From contig JAHBTI010000005.1 of NCBI GenBank assembly GCA_019638705.1, forward strand, positions 1 through 64,000: DNA of 64,000 nt, written 5' to 3'. This document shows, in pieces, positions 59,279 through 64,000 of the stretch (positions are counted from its first letter, which is position 1; every line of letters starts with the position of its first letter). The translations under genes and the position numbers were made by a program. The stretch is from Bacteroidota bacterium (GTDB lineage Bacteria > Bacteroidota > Bacteroidia > B-17B0 > Aurantibacillaceae). The notes under the pieces are model-generated. The model saw only the letters and a program-made list of their open reading frames with translations, was not told the DNA's origin and did not search any database.

Positions 59279-60046
59279 ATGAATAAAAATTGGCAGGTTT
59301 TTCTCATTCACCTTTGCGTACAAATTTTTGTTGGTGTTATAATTGTACAAGCAATTACGCCAAGTTCGGACGGTCATTTTAGAGCCATTGGTGAACTTAT
59401 CAGGCTTGTAGTAATGGCATGTAGTTTTGTTGTAATTTCCATTTTAGCTTTTTTGTTTGTGAACAAAGAATACCGTAAAAGCATAGTTTATAGTATTCTT
59501 ATGGGTGGTATTCTTTTGTTGTTTATTCCGATTATAATTGAAAAATGCGACAATGCGCTTAGGGAAATGAAATGGCGGGCTGAAAGAAAAAAATCTAATG
59601 AGGCATTTAAAAATAGAAATCTTGAAGTGGCAAAGCAAGTGGGATTAAGTTCTTACACATTAAACCCGACTACCAATCAAATTGTCGTAAAAACAAAAGA
59701 CGAAAAGCAGCAAACATTTTATGTGAATAATGGGCGTTTGATTATACACAGCAATATACAGCCACCCGCTTCAAATGATACGCTTGCATGGTTGAAGTTG
59801 TCGTTAGAAGAAGCTTCTGTATATCTAAATTCAGATATTTATGGAGTACTCGATTCATGTATTCAAGTAAGAAACTATGGATTTCGTTCTAAAAAAGAGC
59901 CGTTATTTGTTAGTTTTGTGATACGTCCATTAGGGTCAATAAACACAGAAACAAAATTACAAGGGGAATTTAGTAATGATACCGATAACAAACTTCGTGT
60001 TATCATGGAATTATATGTAGTAAAAAATATTGCTGAGGGATTGTAA
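59279..60046 (+). CDS. membrane protein of unknown family
   Basis: 255 residues, two or three N-terminal membrane helices (about 5-100), then a soluble domain rich in beta strands with VVKTKDEKQQTFYVNNGRLI. It begins 6 bases after ftsK and ends 78 before lolA, and it interrupts the usual ftsK-lolA neighbourhood. Not recognised. Confidence 0.55.
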   Translation: MNKNWQVFLIHLCVQIFVGVIIVQAITPSSDGHFRAIGELIRLVVMACSFVVISILAFLFVNKEYRKSIVYSILMGGILLLFIPIIIEKCDNALREMKWRAERKKSNEAFKNRNLEVAKQVGLSSYTLNPTTNQIVVKTKDEKQQTFYVNNGRLIIHSNIQPPASNDTLAWLKLSLEEASVYLNSDIYGVLDSCIQVRNYGFRSKKEPLFVSFVIRPLGSINTETKLQGEFSNDTDNKLRVIMELYVVKNIAEGL

Positions 60047-60099
60047 CAATTTCCTGTTTCTTAAAATATCCCAAAATTCCCTATTCATTAAACCTTTGT

Positions 60100-60107
60100 T
60101 ATCTTTG
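60100..60107 (+). promoter_or_regulatory. -7 promoter element TATCTTTG before lolA
   Basis: Perfect TAnnTTTG followed by GCGCCTCT, as before the ABC-F gene at 41580. Confidence 0.55.
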
Positions 60108-60124
60108 CGCCTCTATAAAATTAT

Positions 60125-60778
60125 ATGAAAAAATTAATTCTTTCCCTTTTTATTGCTTCGTGTTTTACAGCCAGTGCGCAAGACCAAGACCCTAAAGCCA
60201 AAGCCATTTTAGACGAGGTGAGCAAAACCACCAAGCAATACAAAACCATTTCGGCTGATGTTCTGTTTACCGTTTTCGGTAAAGACAAAAAAGCGGTGGA
60301 CAAGCCTCAAACATGGAAAGTTCAGGTAAGCGGACAAAAATTTCATTTGGAAATTCCGGGTAACAGCATTGTGTGCGACAGCAAAACATTGTGGAATTAC
60401 AACAAAGATGCCAAAGAAGTAACCATTAAAAATTTTGACCCCGAAAGCGACGAGCAAAATCCGAGCAAAATTTTTACCATGTACGAAACGGGTTACAAAT
60501 TCAAATACGATAAAGAAGAAAAAATTGGCGCGGTAGCTTGCGACGTGATTGACTTATATCCTGCCGTGAAACCCGAAAAGAAAAAATTTCACACCGTGAA
60601 AATATATATTGACAAAACCAAAAAACAAATTGTGCAAATGAAAATGATGATGAAAGACGGTGGCACTCAGACTTATGAAATTAAATCCTTACAACCGAAT
60701 TTGCCTTTAGCCGATAATCTTTTTGTGTTTGACACCAAAGGTTTGAAGTCTGACCAAATTAGCGATGAACGTGATTAA
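60125..60778 (+). CDS. lolA: outer-membrane lipoprotein carrier protein
   Basis: 217 residues with a signal peptide (ILSLFIASCFTASAQ) and a LolA fold: QYKTISADVLFTVF, SGQKFHLEIPGNSIVCDSKT, LWNYNKDAKEV, VFDTKG. It carries lipoproteins across the periplasm. A terminator follows. Confidence 0.88.
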   Translation: MKKLILSLFIASCFTASAQDQDPKAKAILDEVSKTTKQYKTISADVLFTVFGKDKKAVDKPQTWKVQVSGQKFHLEIPGNSIVCDSKTLWNYNKDAKEVTIKNFDPESDEQNPSKIFTMYETGYKFKYDKEEKIGAVACDVIDLYPAVKPEKKKFHTVKIYIDKTKKQIVQMKMMMKDGGTQTYEIKSLQPNLPLADNLFVFDTKGLKSDQISDERD

Positions 60779-60786
60779 TCACATTT

Positions 60787-60824
60787 AGATTTGACAACTT
60801 TAAAAAAGTTGTCAAATCTTTTTT
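60787..60824. terminator. intrinsic terminator between lolA and the MATE gene
   Basis: AGATTTGACAACTT-5-AAGTTGTCAAATCT, 14-bp perfect stem with T run; ends lolA transcription and overlaps the MATE stop on the other strand. Confidence 0.85.
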
Positions 60825-62166
60825 ATGTCAAATTTTTCTTGATAAGGTAATTCAACCGCCAAAGCAAACACAAACTCACAAACACTAATGATGTGAGCAG
60901 CGCAATCCAAATGCCGATAGTTTCCATTTTCATGGTAAACGCCATGAAGTAGGCGAGAGGTAAAGCAATTATCCAATAACCGATTAAGGTAATAACAGTC
61001 GGAATTTTTACGTCTTCCAAACCGCGCAAAATACCGATAACGGTTACTTGCAAGCCGTCAAACAATTGGAACATGGCAGCGATGAGTAATAATTGCGAAG
61101 CGAGTTCAACAATTTCTTTTTCGGAACTGAAACCCAAAGGCAATAGTTTGTGAAGCAATAAAAATAAAATGCCGAACGCACCCATAACCAACACAATTAA
61201 TTTAACGGAAACCGATGCCGAATTTTTTATTTCCTGCCAGTTATTTTGTGCTTTAAAAATTCCTGCCCTGATTGTAGAAGCACTGCCAATACCGCTTCCG
61301 AACATATAAGTAAATGCCGCCAAACCTAATGCAATGCCGTGCGCATCAATTTGTTCTTTACCAAAACTGCCCGACATGAATCCTGCAATGGCAAAAGCCG
61401 CCACCTCAAATGTAAATTGCATGGCAGAATTAAACCCAATGCGGGCAAGGTCTTTCAAATCTTGCCAATTTATTTTTACGCGTTTATATACTTCCGCAAT
61501 TTCTTTGGTAAATGATGATTTAAAAATTATAATTAAAAATGCAATGCCCAAAAAACAGCGTGCCACAAACGAAGCCCACGCCGAACCCATATAACCCAAT
61601 TCGGGCAAACCAAGTTTTCCGTAAATCAACGCGTAGTTTAAAATAACGTTGATAACATTTGACGCAATGCTGATGACAAGGGCAATGCGCGTGTTGCTCA
61701 AACCCTCGCAATATTGTTTGCACACAAAAAATAACGATGTGGGAATGATTGAAAAAACAATGACGTTAAAAAACGGAATGGCTAATTCAACCACTTCGGG
61801 CGGTTGCCGCATATAATTAAGTAAATCTGAAGCAAGGAACAGAACCAAAAAACAAACGCAAGCCACCAACACATTTAAGAGCAACGAATTTTTAAACAGT
61901 GAGGCTTTTTTTAAAAGATTATTTTCTTCGTGAGCGGCGGTTACCAAAGGCGTGGTGGCATAACTGATGCCGATACAAAACACGAGCAACAACATATACA
62001 AATTGTTTGACAAAATTCCCGCAGCCTGTTCGGAAGAACCAATTTGACCGAGAAAAATAGTGTCCACCATGCCTGTAACAATATGTCCAACCTGTGTAAT
62101 AATAAGCGGAAAAGCCAAATGAACGGTGCTTTTTGTGTGCGGGTTTTTGAAAAAAGTTTTAAGCAT
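60823..62166 (-). CDS. MATE-family efflux transporter
   Basis: 447 residues, twelve predicted helices in two symmetric halves. HLAFPLIITQVGHIVTGMVD and the second-half repeat FEVAAFAIAGFMSGSFG are MATE signatures. It exports cationic or aromatic compounds with Na+ or H+. Ends in the shared terminator. Confidence 0.9.
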   Translation of the reverse strand: MLKTFFKNPHTKSTVHLAFPLIITQVGHIVTGMVDTIFLGQIGSSEQAAGILSNNLYMLLLVFCIGISYATTPLVTAAHEENNLLKKASLFKNSLLLNVLVACVCFLVLFLASDLLNYMRQPPEVVELAIPFFNVIVFSIIPTSLFFVCKQYCEGLSNTRIALVISIASNVINVILNYALIYGKLGLPELGYMGSAWASFVARCFLGIAFLIIIFKSSFTKEIAEVYKRVKINWQDLKDLARIGFNSAMQFTFEVAAFAIAGFMSGSFGKEQIDAHGIALGLAAFTYMFGSGIGSASTIRAGIFKAQNNWQEIKNSASVSVKLIVLVMGAFGILFLLLHKLLPLGFSSEKEIVELASQLLLIAAMFQLFDGLQVTVIGILRGLEDVKIPTVITLIGYWIIALPLAYFMAFTMKMETIGIWIALLTSLVFVSLCLLWRLNYLIKKNLT

Positions 62167-62203
62167 GAAATAAGTTGAGAGTTGAAAGTTTGGAGTTTAG
62201 AAT

Positions 62204-62932
62204 TTAGTTTTTAGGATTTAGAGTTTCTGCAAATGTTTGCGGCGTTACTGCATCTTGTAATAAAAAATGTCCGATACGAGTACGACACAATTTAGTAAGA
62301 TGTGCGCCGCTGTTTAATGCTAAGCCGAAATCACGCGCTATGCTGCGAATGTAAGTGCCTTTGGTGCATACAATTCTAAAATCAACATTTGGCAAATTAA
62401 TGTTGGTAATTTCAAACTCTTTAATGTCTATTTCGCGGGGTTTCAGTTCTGTGTCTGCGCCTTGGCGAGCCAATTCATAAGCACGTTTGCCGTTTACCAT
62501 TACCGCGCTGAACAAAGGCGGCACTTGCTGCTGAATGCCGATAAAATTTTTCGCAGTTTGTTTTATTAAGCCTTCGGTAATGTGTTCGGTGGGGAAAGTT
62601 TGGTCAATGGGTTTTTCCAAATCAAAACAAGGTGTGGTTGCGCCGAGAAAAAATGTGCCTGTGTATTCTTTTTCCAAGCCCATGAGTTCGTTGATTGATT
62701 TTGTTTTTTTTCCTGTGCAAACAATCAAAAGCCCTGTTGCTAAAGGGTCTAAAGTACCTGCATGACCAACTTTAGGTTTTGTTTTTACACCATTAAGAAT
62801 TAAAGAAGAATGATTTTTTATGGCGTATTTTATTTTGTTTACCGCCTGAAAGCTGCTCCATGTGTAGGGTTTGTCAATAAGCAGCGTTTCGCCGCTGTAA
62901 AAATTATAGCTCATTGAAACTGCGTACCGCAT
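62204..62932 (-). CDS. truB: tRNA pseudouridine(55) synthase
   Basis: 242 residues. Catalytic Asp in HAGTLDPLATGLL, with LLIDKPYTWSSFQAVNKI at the start and GTYIRSIARDFG. It makes pseudouridine 55 in the T loop of tRNA. The start could be ATG 62932 or, more like the family, ATG 62914 (MSYNFYSGETLLIDKP). Confidence 0.93.
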   Translation of the reverse strand: MRYAVSMSYNFYSGETLLIDKPYTWSSFQAVNKIKYAIKNHSSLILNGVKTKPKVGHAGTLDPLATGLLIVCTGKKTKSINELMGLEKEYTGTFFLGATTPCFDLEKPIDQTFPTEHITEGLIKQTAKNFIGIQQQVPPLFSAVMVNGKRAYELARQGADTELKPREIDIKEFEITNINLPNVDFRIVCTKGTYIRSIARDFGLALNSGAHLTKLCRTRIGHFLLQDAVTPQTFAETLNPKN

Positions 62933-62990
62933 TTTGATTTATTTTTTCTTTCTTTTCCATTGACTGTACTACAAACTATTTTTATTTTGA

Positions 62991-64000
62991 TTATTCATAG
63001 TACTCAAATTTATAATCAAGTTCTCCTGAAAACGTTTCTTCTTTTATACCGTCTTCTGATGTATAGAATTTGATATTCTCAATAAATCCATATTCGTTAT
63101 ATGTATATACAGTTTTTCTTTTAATCGTTCCAGACTGAATCTCTTCTATAAGTTGGTTTTTAATGTTATACTTATATCGGATAGTTGTTACTCCATACCC
63201 TTTCTGCCTTGTATTTTTTTCCAATAACAAGCCGTTATCATCATAACTGTATTTGATAATTTCTTTAATTTCTCCTTGAGTTTTACCGCTATCAATCATT
63301 TGCAATATTTGGTTTTCATTCTCTGGATATTCAGGAAGAGTATATGCGTAATTTGTTTCTACTGTTTCTGTTTTTCTCTTATTTGAGTCAAGTGTGGAGC
63401 AAGTCGTAGTACAAAAAGTAAGTTTTGAAACCCCGCTAGTAATTGAAAGCCCTAATACATCTACGCACTCCTTGCCGTTTCTTAAATATGACCTTGTAAT
63501 ACTTTTGTGGCTATTGTCGGTTACCGCCTTAATCTTCGTCGGAACCGTTTTTTTTGTTATAACTATGAAATGATAACCATTATGGGTGCTATCAATAAAG
63601 TAGGTTGTTTCCTTAAACAAGTCTCCTTCTATTGTGGTTTTTTTTCGGACTTTTTTTTCTTTACTTGATAATAGTATTTCTGTTTTGGCAATGTCGGTGT
63701 ATATTTTACCATGAGCATCATAGTAAGATTTTTTTCCTATCACAAGATTTTTGCCCTCCTTGTACTCAAAATCCCACCAATAGCTAAGCTTAGATGTGTC
63801 CCTATCTTCGAAATGTTTTTCTTTTATTAACTTTCCTTTGTTGTCGTATTGGTATGTGCTTTTACTGTCACCGGGATAACCCGGCAAATAACTTGCAGTT
63901 ACCCGCCCAGCCTTGTCGAAACGAAAGCCACGAATAGAAACAAACGAAGCACGTGAAAATTTTTGGAATTCAAGTACAGATTTCACTTTAGCCTTAACAA
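62991..64000 (-). CDS. YD-repeat-like protein, 5' end outside the window
   Basis: At least 336 codons. The frame stays open through the right window edge; the only start-like codon is a GTG at 63986, so the true start is probably outside. The chain holds short beta units with Y-D/N-x-x-G patterns (FRFDKAGRVTASYLPGYPGD, YQYDNKGKLIKEKHF, YSYDDNGLLLEK, YTYNEYGFIENIKFY), as in RHS/YD or Gram-negative surface repeat proteins. A secreted or surface protein is likely; the signal would lie beyond the edge. Confidence 0.6.
   Translation of the reverse strand, partial: VKAKVKSVLEFQKFSRASFVSIRGFRFDKAGRVTASYLPGYPGDSKSTYQYDNKGKLIKEKHFEDRDTSKLSYWWDFEYKEGKNLVIGKKSYYDAHGKIYTDIAKTEILLSSKEKKVRKKTTIEGDLFKETTYFIDSTHNGYHFIVITKKTVPTKIKAVTDNSHKSITRSYLRNGKECVDVLGLSITSGVSKLTFCTTTCSTLDSNKRKTETVETNYAYTLPEYPENENQILQMIDSGKTQGEIKEIIKYSYDDNGLLLEKNTRQKGYGVTTIRYKYNIKNQLIEEIQSGTIKRKTVYTYNEYGFIENIKFYTSEDGIKEETFSGELDYKFEYYE

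Overview
The window looks like a chromosomal segment from a low-GC member of the Bacteroidota. The evidence is the recurring promoter element TAnnTTTG upstream of genes, the general lack of Shine-Dalgarno sequences, a type IX secretion C-terminal sorting domain, Bacteroidota-typical families (DUF4783, a lipoprotein FKBP, a PafA-type phosphatase, two-component-propeller proteins) and Bacteroidota gene order such as nadC-DUF4783-rlmH and ftsK-x-lolA. I see no rRNA, tRNA, CRISPR array, transposase or integrase.

Layout. 0-5.3 kb: an XRE regulator behind phased palindromes, a biotin carrier protein, a Tat-exported superoxide dismutase, an iron alcohol dehydrogenase, an ALDH7-type dehydrogenase and two tandem small Cys-rich lipoproteins. 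5.4-11 kb: a periplasmic TPR/caspase-like protein followed closely by a beta-propeller sensor with a SpoIIE/PP2C phosphatase domain. 11-17.2 kb: nadC, DUF4783, rlmH, a PafA-like phosphatase, a WbpM-type sugar dehydratase and a WaaE-like glycosyltransferase. 17.2-20.4 kb: a solute-binding protein with a polytopic membrane partner, then an arsR-DUF6428-small membrane peptide-arsC operon with no efflux pump. 20.4-29 kb: TPR proteins, an omega-amidase, a sulfur/rhodanese operon, phosphosulfolactate synthase, another rhodanese and DedA.

29.1-35.4 kb is the most unusual region. It is an array of three gene cassettes, each ended by a long imperfect palindrome resembling an integron attC site. The first bases of each cassette are the reverse complement of the 9 bases that open that cassette's own terminal palindrome (9/9, 9/9 and 8/9), which is the pattern left by excision and integration of circular cassettes. 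The cargo is an ATC-hydrolase-family protein, a McrB-McrC restriction pair, and a lipoprotein-SIR2 pair, so two of the three cassettes carry likely anti-phage genes. The last palindrome is cut short by a different 130-bp palindromic element. A 30-base remnant of a regulator gene and a Fic protein whose catalytic His is Gln follow.

36.5-64 kb: an S24-type repressor, a TM2 protein, asnB, msrB, another XRE regulator behind 21-bp-phased repeats, an ABC-F ATPase, a decayed and later an intact RelE-type toxin-antitoxin pair, pssA, purS, metK, a probable structured non-coding RNA with its own promoter and terminator, a FKBP lipoprotein, aroE, a T9SS cargo protein, uvrB, nnr, a GNAT/small-protein pair, ftsK, lolA, a MATE transporter, truB and a YD-repeat-like protein running off the right end.

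The genome carries several families of palindromic intergenic repeats (at least eight sequence types here). Two types also lie in frame inside genes, one as a 62-bp unit in the TPR membrane protein that has a same-length homologue between other genes 6 kb away.
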